Shown here: positions 34,649 through 43,747 of the stretch, piece after piece
Layout of the letters: each line of letters starts with the position of its first letter
Position numbering within the stretch: position 1 is the stretch's first letter
Origin: G963663315 sp965204925
GTDB taxonomy: Bacteria > Pseudomonadota > Gammaproteobacteria > Arenicellales > Poriferihabitantaceae
Direction: 5' to 3'
Length of the DNA stretch: 64,000 nt
Assembly: GCA_965204925.1 (NCBI GenBank)
Contig: OZ242021.1
Coordinates: 2,046,001-2,110,000, forward strand
Program-made: the position numbers and the translations under genes
Notes under the pieces: model-generated
What the model was told of the DNA's origin: nothing
The model's database searches: none
What the model saw: only the letters and a program-made list of their open reading frames with translations

Positions 34649-35803
34649 ATGAGCGGCATGGAACCACAATTGCCCCTGATCCGATACCGGTTCAGATTCA
34701 GTGGTAGCGGGTGGCATCAAAATCGACCCTGGTTGCAAGGTATCTATCCGGGTTCCGCCTGGCGCGGCGCTTTCGGAACCGCTCTGCGCAAGGCTGTCTG
34801 CATAACGAGTCTGCCGGTCTGTGATTCCTGCATGTTGCTGGAATCCTGTGTGTATCCCTGGCTCTTTGAAAGCCGCACTCCTCCCGACTCTGCCAAGCTG
34901 ACCCGCTATCCGCGCACCCCCGGCCCCTTTGTCCTGGAACCGGCAGACAGTCGATTCGACAGTGAGGCAGATACCCTGAATCTGGGTGTCGTTCTGTTCG
35001 GGCAGGCAAACGAGCAACTGCCCTACGTGGTACATGCGCTGGAACAGGCCGGCCGCAAAGGCCTGACCTCAAGGCGGATCAGACTGGAACTTGAGGATTT
35101 GCAGGTCGAGGGGTGGTCGCTTGAGACGGCAAGGAATGCAGGCGAACAAGGTGACGGCATGACGGAGAATACTACCGGTTGCAGCCTTCCCGCAAGCCGA
35201 TCTGCGCGCCTGCCCGAGCGCGGCGGCAGTCATGACAATGCCTGGACGACTATCCATGCGCCGGGCGGGCGCCTGTCTCCCGTGCCAGCCAGAAATCCGC
35301 CGGTACCGCTTTGCCCGCAGTCGGTCGGCGTGAGAATCCTGACGCCGCTCAGGATTCGCCGAGACAATCACCTGGTCAATGAAAAGAATTTCGATTTCCG
35401 TGGATTCGCCGGGGTTCTTGTGAGGAGAATTTCCATGCTGACTACCTTTTTCAGCAAGACGCCGCTGGAAACCGACTTTGCCGGCTTGCTCAAAGGAGCC
35501 GAATCGGTAGCGTTCCGAAAGAGTGAACTGCGCTGGCATGAATGGGCGCGTTATTCCTCGCGGCAGAAAAGCACAATTCCGATGGGCGGCCTGGTCGGAT
35601 CGTTCATGCTGGAAGGAGAACTGGAGTTAATCTGGCCCTATCTCTGGCTGGGGCAATGGACCCATGCCGGGCGCGGTTGCTCAATGGGGCTGGGGCGCTA
35701 TGCGCTCGCACTGCCTGAAGATACGTCCGAGGATGCAGTTGGAGGTGGAACTGAGATGAGCGGCCTGCAAACCTTGTACGGGTCTTCCCCTCCGGGATTG
35801 TGA
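34649..35803 (+). CDS. cas6: Cas6-type crRNA-processing endoribonuclease
   Basis: 384 residues. A RAMP protein that cuts the repeat RNA to make crRNAs. N-terminal strand PLIRYRFRFSG, the YPGSAWRGAFGTALRK glycine-rich segment, a cysteine cluster CDSCMLLESCVYPWLFES (about 60-77) seen in the PF10040 Cas6 group, and C-terminal LVGSFMLEGELELIWPYL and GRGCSMGLGRY. Residues about 155-215 look like a low-complexity insertion. First gene of the III-B island; 144 nt separate it from the CARF gene. Catalytic residues vary in this family and cannot be fixed by eye. Confidence 0.85.
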   Translation: MSGMEPQLPLIRYRFRFSGSGWHQNRPWLQGIYPGSAWRGAFGTALRKAVCITSLPVCDSCMLLESCVYPWLFESRTPPDSAKLTRYPRTPGPFVLEPADSRFDSEADTLNLGVVLFGQANEQLPYVVHALEQAGRKGLTSRRIRLELEDLQVEGWSLETARNAGEQGDGMTENTTGCSLPASRSARLPERGGSHDNAWTTIHAPGGRLSPVPARNPPVPLCPQSVGVRILTPLRIRRDNHLVNEKNFDFRGFAGVLVRRISMLTTFFSKTPLETDFAGLLKGAESVAFRKSELRWHEWARYSSRQKSTIPMGGLVGSFMLEGELELIWPYLWLGQWTHAGRGCSMGLGRYALALPEDTSEDAVGGGTEMSGLQTLYGSSPPGL

Positions 35804-35947
35804 GTATACCGGGGCGCTGTCAGGTCGTGCGGCTGTTCAAAATACGCTTGAACGGCAACCTTGCGAAACTGGAACCGGAGGCTTGAGGTTCTATACTCCG
35901 CGCTATTCGATCTGAATTGAAACGCTCCGGCAATAGATGAACTGGAC

Positions 35948-37090
35948 ATGAAACAGCCGCATGACTACCCTCGCCGCATTCTGGTGGCGGTAACGGGACT
36001 CTCGCCGCAAGTGGTTACGGAAACCCTGTACGCGCTGGCGGTGAAGTCCCGTCCCCCGTTCATCCCCACCGAAATCCGGCTGATTACTACCCGGGAAGGC
36101 AAAGAGCGGGCGGAACTGTCGCTTCTGCACCCGAAAGTCGGCTGGTTCCAACGACTGTGCGCCGATTACGAATTGCCCGCTATCGCGTTCGGCGCGCAGA
36201 ATATCCATGTTCTTGAGAATTGCGCGGGGCAGCCGCTCTGCGATATTCGCAGTCTGGAAGATAATACCCGCGCCGCCGACATCATTACCGGAGTGGTCAG
36301 GGAGCTTACCCGGGATTCCGACTGTGCATTACATGTTTCGATTGCCGGGGGGCGCAAGACGATGGGGTTCTATCTGGGCTATGCCCTTTCGCTGTATGGT
36401 CGTGGACAGGACCGGCTTTCCCATGTGCTGGTAAGCGCGCCCTATGAATCCAACCCGGAGTTCTATTATCCCTCTCCCGGCAGTCGGGTAATCCATACGC
36501 AGTCACCGGATCGGCGGCCTCTGGATACTCGCAATGCCGAGGTCACTCTGGCGGATATTCCGTTTGTACGCCTGCGCGACGGACTGAACGCCGGGTTGAT
36601 GGAAGGCAATGCCAGCTTCTCGGATGCGATAGAACAGGCGCAGGGGATACTGCCGCCCGTGGCTCTCGCGCTGGAGCCGGCGACACGTACCATTCAGGCC
36701 GGTGGGGAATCTCTTGCCATGTCGCCCGCGCGGTTCGCGTTCTACTGGATGCTGGCGGACAGGGCGAGACTTCGCAGACCCGGCATTCATTGGGCGGATG
36801 ACGAAATGGAACAGGAGTTTCTTGGTTACCGCGCGCGGCTGGCGCCGCGGTTCTCCGGCAATTACGAACGGGCTGAAGAAGCCTATGCACACGGACTGAC
36901 CGCCGAAAATTTCAATCCGCTCAAGGCGCATATCAAGAAACAGCTGGAGCAACAGTTGGGACGTCGGCGCGCCGAGCCTTACCTGATCCGGCCAATGGAA
37001 AAGATTGCGGGCACCCGCTATACTCGTGTTGGATTGTCCCTTGCCCCGCAAGCCATCCGCATCGTGACTGGTGAATTTGACAATAATTGA
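35948..37090 (+). CDS. CARF-domain CRISPR accessory protein, NE0113 family
   Basis: 380 residues. N-terminal Rossmann-like CARF domain: RRILVAVTGLSPQVVTETLYAL (residues about 9-30) and the ligand-loop motif HVSIAGGRKTMGFYLGYALS (about 130-149), where cyclic oligoadenylate should bind. The C-terminal half is helical and ends YTRVGLSLAPQAIRI, as in the NE0113 (TIGR02584) group. I see no convincing HEPN nuclease motif in a conserved position. It may therefore be a ring nuclease or regulator rather than an RNase effector. Three nt before cmr1, so co-expressed with the effector complex that would make the signal. Confidence 0.78.
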   Translation: MKQPHDYPRRILVAVTGLSPQVVTETLYALAVKSRPPFIPTEIRLITTREGKERAELSLLHPKVGWFQRLCADYELPAIAFGAQNIHVLENCAGQPLCDIRSLEDNTRAADIITGVVRELTRDSDCALHVSIAGGRKTMGFYLGYALSLYGRGQDRLSHVLVSAPYESNPEFYYPSPGSRVIHTQSPDRRPLDTRNAEVTLADIPFVRLRDGLNAGLMEGNASFSDAIEQAQGILPPVALALEPATRTIQAGGESLAMSPARFAFYWMLADRARLRRPGIHWADDEMEQEFLGYRARLAPRFSGNYERAEEAYAHGLTAENFNPLKAHIKKQLEQQLGRRRAEPYLIRPMEKIAGTRYTRVGLSLAPQAIRIVTGEFDNN

Positions 37091-37093
37091 AAT

Positions 37094-38119
37094 ATGTCCG
37101 AAATGAGAGATACCCGTGCGCCAATGAAAGCGCTTGAGTACCGGATCGAATTCCTGACTCCGGCTTTTCTCGGCAATGCTGAACAGCGTGGACAATGGCG
37201 CACGCCGCCGTTCAAGGCCCTGCTGCGGCAGTGGTGGCGGGTGGCCCGGTTTGCGAGACATGGAGGATATCCTTGCGGGGGAGATCAGGTCAGTCGGATG
37301 CGCGAGAAGGAAGGGGAGATTTTCGGAACTGCCTCCGGCGCCGGCGAGAGCTCGGAGAGTCGGATGAGCCGGGTGAGGATTCGGTTGAGTGACCGGCAGA
37401 GCGACGGCAAGGGCGCATGGAAAGAGGGTCGGTTAACCAGGCGTAATTGGAATGTACCCAAGTCCGGACAGCCTGATCTCATGTTGTATATCGGCTACGG
37501 GTTGTTGAAGAGCGCAGATAAAATGTCGAGGGAAAGTGCAATCAACGTTAGAGAGTGCAAAACTCTGAAAATTGCTGCGCCCGACTGCGAACTGAAGGAT
37601 ATTCGTCTCACCCTCGCCCTGATTGATCGGTTTGGAACGATCGGCGGGAGAAGCCGCAATGGTTGGGGTTCCATCGCCCTGAAGGATGTAAATGGAGACA
37701 CCGCAAACCTGTCAGAGCTCCCGTCATCCATTATTCGACCCTGGAAGCAGGCATTAGCTCTTGAGTGGCCTCATGCGATCGGTTCTGACGAGAAAGACGC
37801 CCTGATCTGGCAGACGAGGCAGGCATACGGGGGATGGCAGGATCTGATGAAGGATTTCGGAAGAATCAGAAAAGGAATCAGGAATATTCACAAAACCCCG
37901 AAAGGAGACGATCGCGTCCCGAACACTATCCGCTTCAAGGCTCGTCGGGATACCGAACAACCGGGAAAATTGCGAGGAATCATTTTTCATGTTCCCTGCT
38001 CCAGGCAGGATAAAAGATACCTGAATCCTGGTGAAAACAAGCTGGAAAGGATACATCAGTATCTTGATAACGACAGCAATACGAAGAGAGTTGATTTGCA
38101 AAGGGAGCGAAGCAAATGA
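37094..38119 (+). CDS. cmr1: Cmr1, type III-B RAMP subunit
   Basis: 341 residues. Starts LEYRIEFLTPAFLGNAEQRGQWRTPPFKALLRQWWRVA, the Cmr1 signature (RAMP strand, then RTPPFKALLRQWWR). A second RAMP half carries the glycine-rich loop FGTIGGRSRNGWGSI. Cmr1 caps the backbone and helps bind target RNA. The stop overlaps the cmr2 start (ATGA). Spacing and overlap show one operon. Confidence 0.88.
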   Translation: MSEMRDTRAPMKALEYRIEFLTPAFLGNAEQRGQWRTPPFKALLRQWWRVARFARHGGYPCGGDQVSRMREKEGEIFGTASGAGESSESRMSRVRIRLSDRQSDGKGAWKEGRLTRRNWNVPKSGQPDLMLYIGYGLLKSADKMSRESAINVRECKTLKIAAPDCELKDIRLTLALIDRFGTIGGRSRNGWGSIALKDVNGDTANLSELPSSIIRPWKQALALEWPHAIGSDEKDALIWQTRQAYGGWQDLMKDFGRIRKGIRNIHKTPKGDDRVPNTIRFKARRDTEQPGKLRGIIFHVPCSRQDKRYLNPGENKLERIHQYLDNDSNTKRVDLQRERSK

Positions 38120-39657
38120 CAAATGATGTATTTTGGCAAACCAAACTCCACGCCAGATTGCACGATCCGGCGGAGAAGGCGCTGGTGCTGTTGCGCGACC
38201 CCGAAGGTCATGAGAATGGCACGTCCCGCGCGCTGCACCGCGACCTCGGTTTCCATAAGCTGCCCGTAAAGGACTGGTTGCCTCCTGACAACGATCAAGT
38301 ACTGGGCGGCGTTCTTTTCAAAAAGGGTATTCCGGTTACGATGTACAAGCATGTCAAGCGCGCCGACTGGTGGGCGGCAGCGGCGGACAGACCCCAGTGG
38401 CCTCTTGAGGAGATAGAGGTAAATACGGGAGGCGCGGTTCGTACGTACAAGGTGGCTGCGTGGGCGCAGGTTCGCTGGTTCAACAAGCCGTTTCTGATTC
38501 ATCCCCTGACCGGCAAAGAGATTGATCTCAAGACGCTGGCCGATACCGAAATCTCGCAGATCAAGGCGAAAAGTCTGGAGCATTTCGGCAAGTTGACGGT
38601 ATACCGCGACCACAATAACGAAGAAGTGGACTGGCAAAAGACGTTGCTTGCATTCTGGCGTTTCGGCACGGAGCTTAAGGAAGATGAGGATAACAGCAAA
38701 CTGGGAACGTTATGGCCATTATTGCCCGCCGACACCCGGGTGCCGGATCATTCGATCTGGGATCACCTCGATCTGACTTCCGCCTTTGCTGGGGCGTTTG
38801 CCCGCGACCCGCAAGGAAAGGCGGCGTTGTTTGCGCTTTCCATCGGCCCGGTGCAGAGCTTTATTGAGGCGGCCCGCACCACCTCCGATCTGTGGGCCGG
38901 TTCGCACCTGCTCTCACGGCTTTCGTGGGAGGCCATGAAGGTGATATGCGAGCGTCTGGGGCCGGATGCTATCCTGTTCCCGAGGCTGCGGGGACTGCCT
39001 CAGGTTGACCTGTGGCTGCGTGATGAAATGGGGCTTGCGCCAGACCGGTTTTCCGAGTGTCGGTGGACTGAACGCAGTACCGACGCCAATCCGTTATTTG
39101 CCGCCGCCTTGCCCAACCGCTTCTTTGCCGTTGTGCCGGAAGCGGAAGTGAAGCAGTTGGCGCAAGAGATTACGCAAACTGTGCAGGACTGGTTTCAGGA
39201 ACAGGGCAGAATCGTTGTTGAACGACTTCTTGAGGCGGCCGGCTTGTCGAATGACCCGAAGTTGTACTGTTTTACCCAGATGCGTGAGCAGCTTGTCGGT
39301 TTCCCCGAAATTCACTGGGCCGCGACTCCTTTTTCATTGATTAAAACCGGCAATCCGGACCGCGATACCGACGTCAATGACACCGGTCTGGCGGAAGCCA
39401 TGAAGCCGTTTTTCAGCGCCGGCGAGGACGAGAACCTCCGACAAAAGCCGGGCTTCCTCGGTTCCGCGGCGTGGAAGGTTCTCCAGAACGATACCAGATT
39501 CAAGGGCAATATCGCATTCTTCTCCCCGAACCCCGGAGCGTTGTACCCGGCAATTTATGAACTCTGTGAACGGGCGCTGTCTGCCGCCAAATCAACCCGT
39601 CCCTTCGAGCAGACCGAGCAGACGGGTTGGCGCTGCTCCCTCACGGGAGAAACCTAA
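38116..39657 (+). CDS. cmr2: Cas10/Cmr2, N-terminal part up to an in-frame TAA
   Basis: 513 residues ending RCSLTGET then TAA. Covers the degenerate HD region (TKLHARLHDPAEKALVLL, His-Asp at about 17-18), the first palm-like domain beginning ALFALSIGPVQSFIEAARTTSDLW (about 237-260), and the beginning of the zinc-binding CSLTGE segment. Cmr2 is the large subunit of the Cmr complex and makes cyclic oligoadenylate when target RNA is bound. The same frame continues uninterrupted after the stop, so a single nonsense codon splits a protein of about 1030 residues. Could be a fresh mutation, a sequencing error or a tolerated split. Confidence 0.85.
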   Translation: MTNDVFWQTKLHARLHDPAEKALVLLRDPEGHENGTSRALHRDLGFHKLPVKDWLPPDNDQVLGGVLFKKGIPVTMYKHVKRADWWAAAADRPQWPLEEIEVNTGGAVRTYKVAAWAQVRWFNKPFLIHPLTGKEIDLKTLADTEISQIKAKSLEHFGKLTVYRDHNNEEVDWQKTLLAFWRFGTELKEDEDNSKLGTLWPLLPADTRVPDHSIWDHLDLTSAFAGAFARDPQGKAALFALSIGPVQSFIEAARTTSDLWAGSHLLSRLSWEAMKVICERLGPDAILFPRLRGLPQVDLWLRDEMGLAPDRFSECRWTERSTDANPLFAAALPNRFFAVVPEAEVKQLAQEITQTVQDWFQEQGRIVVERLLEAAGLSNDPKLYCFTQMREQLVGFPEIHWAATPFSLIKTGNPDRDTDVNDTGLAEAMKPFFSAGEDENLRQKPGFLGSAAWKVLQNDTRFKGNIAFFSPNPGALYPAIYELCERALSAAKSTRPFEQTEQTGWRCSLTGET

Positions 39658-39750
39658 TGGCTGACCACGGACCCTGCGCAACTGGGCCGCTCATTCCGCA
39701 AACAGACCGATACCCTCTGGAGTAAGGTTGCCGAAAGGGAGCCGGCGTGG

Positions 39751-41217
39751 GTGAAGAAGGGCGAACATCTGGGCGCGTTGCCGGCGATCAAACGGTTATG
39801 GCCCACCCTGTATGCCGAAGAAGTGGGGAAGGCTACGGGGAAGACTGGCAAAGCTGACCGCTTCGTTGTTTCCACCCACACGATGGCGCTGGCGGGAAAT
39901 CTCGAAAGGCTCCATGAGAAAACGGGCGAAGGCGAGCATGAAATCGACAAGTTTATAAAAGGCGAAGATCGCGCGCCGGCGCTGCCTCGAAAATTGGCAG
40001 GACTTCGTGGCCACAAGGCTGCACGGATACCGGCCGTCCTCGACCGGCTGCGAGAGCAGGACGACAGCGAGGACGAACTTCAGACATTTGAGGGAATCCT
40101 GAAGAATATACTGGGACACAAGCCCGAAACCTACTACGCCCTGCTTCTCTTTGACGGCGATCATATGGGACGCATCCTCTCCGGCGAACATAAGGACTGC
40201 GCCATAACGTACCGGCAAAGTTTCCACCCCGCGGTGCGCGAAGGATTTGACAAGCGGGCGCAAGATGAAGCACAAATCCGGGAATACGGGAATCTGGAAC
40301 GCGCCATTTCACCGAATCGGCATTTTGCAATCTCCGCGGCGCTCAATGATTTTGCTCTTCATATCGTCCCGCAAATCGTAGAGTGTGAATATCGGGGCAG
40401 GGTGATCTATGCCGGCGGCGATGATGTGCTTGCCATGCTCCCTGTGGCTGACCTGCTTCCCGCGATGCAGCGCCTGAGAGAGGCATATAGCGGCGAAAGC
40501 TCCGGTGGAAAACAGTCCAAACTGAAATTCAAGAAGGGCTTTGCCCTGTTGTCCGGCACATCAAAAACCCCGCAGAGGCTGATGCGTATGATGGGCGCTT
40601 CCGCAACAGCAAGTTGCGGGGCAGTGATTGCGCATCATCAGGCCCCGCTTGGGGCGGTATTGCGGGAACTGCGACAGACAGAGAAACGCGCCAAGAACGA
40701 GGGCAGACGTAACGCCTTCAGTCTGAACATCATGAAGCGCTCCGGTGGCGCCCTGTCGGTTACCAGCAAATGGAACTGGAAAGGGGGGAATTCGAACGGC
40801 GAGAAACCTATTGACGTGCCTGGGGTTCTGCACAGGCTCCGCCGTTTCCTCGCCGAGAAATCGGTATCACGGCGAGCGGTCTACAATAGTCTGGTCTGGC
40901 TTCGGGATCTGCCTGACAACGCGGATTTTGTCATGCTCGAGGAACTGCTTTACTACCAGATAGCTCGGCAGACTGCCAAAAAGACTGTGCGGGACTACCA
41001 CGATCTGCCGGGTTTGGTATCCGCGGTCGCAGGGCTTGCGCTTGCAGAGCGCGAATCACCGGATTGGCGGAAATGGCTGGAGGACTTTCTCGGCGTCGCC
41101 GAATTCCTGGCGCGTGAGGTTCGCGCTCCTGAAGTGAATGAGAGCGTGAGTGAGGGTTCATCCCGCAAGGCGGAGATGCCGGATGCAGACCACGCCAACA
41201 ACAGGGAGAACCAATGA
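39751..41217 (+). CDS. cmr2: Cas10/Cmr2, C-terminal part with GGDD palm
   Basis: In the same frame as the N-terminal part. Coding similarity begins directly after the TAA (WLTTDPAQLGRSFRKQTDTL), but the first usable start is GTG at 39751, giving 488 residues. Contains YYALLLFDGDHMGRIL (about 128-143) and the cyclase motif IYAGGDDVLAML (GGDD at about 222-225), so the catalytic palm is intact. If translated separately or by readthrough, the complex could still signal. The stop overlaps cmr3 by four bases, so downstream genes remain coupled. Confidence 0.82.
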   Translation: MKKGEHLGALPAIKRLWPTLYAEEVGKATGKTGKADRFVVSTHTMALAGNLERLHEKTGEGEHEIDKFIKGEDRAPALPRKLAGLRGHKAARIPAVLDRLREQDDSEDELQTFEGILKNILGHKPETYYALLLFDGDHMGRILSGEHKDCAITYRQSFHPAVREGFDKRAQDEAQIREYGNLERAISPNRHFAISAALNDFALHIVPQIVECEYRGRVIYAGGDDVLAMLPVADLLPAMQRLREAYSGESSGGKQSKLKFKKGFALLSGTSKTPQRLMRMMGASATASCGAVIAHHQAPLGAVLRELRQTEKRAKNEGRRNAFSLNIMKRSGGALSVTSKWNWKGGNSNGEKPIDVPGVLHRLRRFLAEKSVSRRAVYNSLVWLRDLPDNADFVMLEELLYYQIARQTAKKTVRDYHDLPGLVSAVAGLALAERESPDWRKWLEDFLGVAEFLAREVRAPEVNESVSEGSSRKAEMPDADHANNRENQ

Positions 41218-42452
41218 GCGCGACCCAACACTTCATCCAGCCTGTTGATGTCCTGTTTCTTCGCGGCAACAAGCTGTTCGGAGACCCGGGCAGCTTCGGC
41301 GAGAGCCATGTGCCGCCATGGCCGTCCGTTGCCGCCGGCGCGTTGCGCTCGGCATTGCTTGTTCACAAGGGTATTGACCCTGTGCAGTTTGCCAGAGGAC
41401 AGCAGGCCGTACCCGAACTGGGTACCCCGCAGGAACCGGGGCCTTTCACGCTGACGGCATTTCACCTTGCAAGGCTCAAGGGTACGCCAGAGGGTAAGAG
41501 CATCGACCTGAACAGCATTGAACCACTGTTCCAGGTTCCTGCCGATTTGTTCATCAGGAAATCCGGCAACGATAATAAACCCGACGGCACATTGCAGGCG
41601 CAAACACTGCGCCCTTGCCGCCTCTCTGCCGGTATCCATTGCTCGAACGCCACTCCATTATTGCCGGTTTTGCCGGAGCAAGAACGGGGCAAGCCAGCGC
41701 CGGGTTTCTGGCTGAATACGGAAGGTTGGAAAAAACATCTGGCCGGAGAAACGATTGACCCGGATGAACATCTTGTGTGCCGTTCTCACCTTTGGAAAAT
41801 GGATATGCGAGTCGGTGTCGGTCTGGACGGTGAGCGCAGGCGAGCGCTGGACGGCGCCCTTTTCTCCACTCAAGGAGTTGTGATGCGCCAGAATGGGCAT
41901 TGCGGTGAAAAACGCTGCCGAGAGCCTCAAGGTGACACGGGGTTTGCCGTTGGATTCCTCGCCGAAACAGTCGGCGCCGGATTCCCGGAAGAATTTCCCT
42001 TGCGTCTGGGTGGAGACGGCCGGGCTGCCATTGCTCATCGTGTGCAATTCAGCTTCCCGCAACCGGACTACGAGGAGACCTGCCGCAATCGGCGCTGCCG
42101 CCTGATACTGACTTCCCCCGGCATCTTTCCGCAGGGCTGGTTGCCTGCCGGAACGACCCGCCTGGATACGGGTTTGCAGTTCGACCTGCACGGGGTGCGG
42201 GGCAAGCTCGTTTGCGCAGCAGTGCCGCGCGCCCTGGTCGTATCCGGTTTTGACATTGCCAGATGGGCGCCGAAGCCGGCGCAGCGCGCCGTTCCCTGCG
42301 GCAGTGTTTATTGGCTTCAAGACCTGGAGGCTACGCCGGAAGCGCTTTCCCGTCTTGTGCGCAAGGGACTCTGGGCCGACCAGGAAGAAGATTCCACAAG
42401 GCGGGCAGAAGGATATAACCGATTAACCCTGGCTTCCTATCCTACGGAGTAG
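41214..42452 (+). CDS. cmr3: Cmr3, type III-B RAMP subunit
   Basis: 412 residues. Begins HFIQPVDVLFLRGNKLFGD, then PPWPSVAAGALRSALL, the typical Cmr3 N-terminus. The C-terminal glycine-rich RAMP loop region includes LTSPGIFPQGWLPAG and YNRLTLASY. Cmr3 pairs with Cmr2 and holds the 5' handle of the crRNA. Overlaps cmr2 by four bases and is 2 nt before cmr4. Confidence 0.85.
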   Translation: MSATQHFIQPVDVLFLRGNKLFGDPGSFGESHVPPWPSVAAGALRSALLVHKGIDPVQFARGQQAVPELGTPQEPGPFTLTAFHLARLKGTPEGKSIDLNSIEPLFQVPADLFIRKSGNDNKPDGTLQAQTLRPCRLSAGIHCSNATPLLPVLPEQERGKPAPGFWLNTEGWKKHLAGETIDPDEHLVCRSHLWKMDMRVGVGLDGERRRALDGALFSTQGVVMRQNGHCGEKRCREPQGDTGFAVGFLAETVGAGFPEEFPLRLGGDGRAAIAHRVQFSFPQPDYEETCRNRRCRLILTSPGIFPQGWLPAGTTRLDTGLQFDLHGVRGKLVCAAVPRALVVSGFDIARWAPKPAQRAVPCGSVYWLQDLEATPEALSRLVRKGLWADQEEDSTRRAEGYNRLTLASYPTE

Positions 42453-42454
42453 CT

Positions 42455-43378
42455 ATGTTTGAGAAACGAGCAGCAGTTTTCCTGTACGCGGTCAGCCCTG
42501 TCCACATGGGGACAGGCACGGCTACCGGAATCGTGGACAACCCCATCCAGCGTGAATGCCACACGGGGCATCCGTGTTTCGCGGGGTCGGGTATCAAGGG
42601 CGCGATACGCCACAGCTTCGCTTCCATAGGCGGCGATAAGGATCTGATAGACAAGTTGTTTGGCCCTGAATCAGGCAGCGCCGGTCTCCATGCCGGGGCC
42701 ATCAGTTTTGGCGACGCCCAGCTGGTGGCGTTCCCGGTGCGCAGTATCCGCGGGGGATTTGTGTATGCGACTTGCCCGCAGGCGCTGGCAAGAACCGCGC
42801 GGCTGCTTGGCATAGCCCGGGTTTCGGCAAACTGGGAGATACCCGAAGTTGAGGAAGGCAAGTGTATGGTTGGCAATAAGGCTTTGCTTGCGAATGGCAA
42901 GAGGCTGCATCTGGAAGCATTTGAATATGAGGCCGCAGAATCGAATGAAGAAGGCGTCGATTCCGTCGGAAAAATAGCGAGAGATATTGCCGAATACGGT
43001 TTCCCCGTCGGAGAGAGTCACAAATACTTTCGTGAGAAGTTTCTCAAAGATTTGGTTGTCCTGTCCGACACCGATTTTTCCTGGTTCGTGAATCATGCCA
43101 CGCTGGTCGAAGCCCATGTCCGCATTGACGATGAAACCGGGGCAGCAAAAGACGGCGGATTGTTCTATACGGAGAATCTGCCCCCGGAGTCCTTACTTGT
43201 AGCGCCTGTTTTAACCAGCCAGAGCCGTGAGGGTTCCGGGCAGGACGATGGTCGTTTATGCGCTACCGATACTTTCCTGAAATTACGCACTGCCATCGAC
43301 GGAGAGCTGTTGCAGTTTGGCGGGGATGCGACAACGGGGCGGGGTCTGGTGTTTGCAAAAGTGACGGGAGGAGAATAG
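42455..43378 (+). CDS. cmr4: Cmr4, target-RNA-cleaving backbone subunit
   Basis: 307 residues. Typical start AVFLYAVSPVHMGTGTATGIVDNPIQRE; the catalytic Asp used for RNA cleavage corresponds to Asp28 in IVDNPIQRE. FAGSGIKGAIRHSF is the conserved glycine-rich segment, and FGGDATTGRGLVF the C-terminal RAMP loop. Several copies form the helical backbone and cut target RNA every 6 nt. GGAGGAG lies before the next start, so cmr5 is tightly coupled. Confidence 0.9.
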   Translation: MFEKRAAVFLYAVSPVHMGTGTATGIVDNPIQRECHTGHPCFAGSGIKGAIRHSFASIGGDKDLIDKLFGPESGSAGLHAGAISFGDAQLVAFPVRSIRGGFVYATCPQALARTARLLGIARVSANWEIPEVEEGKCMVGNKALLANGKRLHLEAFEYEAAESNEEGVDSVGKIARDIAEYGFPVGESHKYFREKFLKDLVVLSDTDFSWFVNHATLVEAHVRIDDETGAAKDGGLFYTENLPPESLLVAPVLTSQSREGSGQDDGRLCATDTFLKLRTAIDGELLQFGGDATTGRGLVFAKVTGGE

Positions 43379-43380
43379 CC

Positions 43381-43746
43381 ATGCCGGAACAGACACTGGA
43401 GCAAAAGCGGGCAATGGATGCCTGGACGAAGAGCGAAAATTGTAATAAAGAATATGTGAATCTGGTCAAGGGCTTGCCGGCGCTGATCATGAACAGCGGA
43501 CTGATGCAGACGCTGGCATTTGTGCATGAGAAGGGTAAAAAGCAGAATCATTATGAAAGGTTGGAGCGGCATCTTCTCGAATGGTTGGAGCAAAGATATC
43601 CGGGCGCGTTGAACGGGAATTTCGAGGACCTCATGGGGAAGTTGATGAAAGCCAAGCCTTGCTTTTTTCAGGAGGTAACCACCGAAGCATTCGCATGGCT
43701 GCGCTGGATGCGGCAGATGGCGGCGGCGCGAAACGGAGGTGACTGA
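43381..43746 (+). CDS. cmr5: Cmr5, small helical subunit
   Basis: 121 residues, the usual Cmr5 size, all helical by appearance. MPEQTLEQKRAMDAWTK, then KGLPALIMNSGLMQTLAFVHEK, the family's most conserved helix. Forms the minor filament along Cmr4. ATG at 43381 is 2 nt after the cmr4 stop, preceded by GGAGGAGAATAGCC. Confidence 0.88.
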   Translation: MPEQTLEQKRAMDAWTKSENCNKEYVNLVKGLPALIMNSGLMQTLAFVHEKGKKQNHYERLERHLLEWLEQRYPGALNGNFEDLMGKLMKAKPCFFQEVTTEAFAWLRWMRQMAAARNGGD

Positions 43747-43747
43747 A

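Noticed and set aside
35948..37090. HEPN nuclease motif in the NE0113-type CARF protein (RRPGIH)
   Set aside because: The Arg-x4-His match is not in a convincing helical HEPN context and could be chance; left unassigned.
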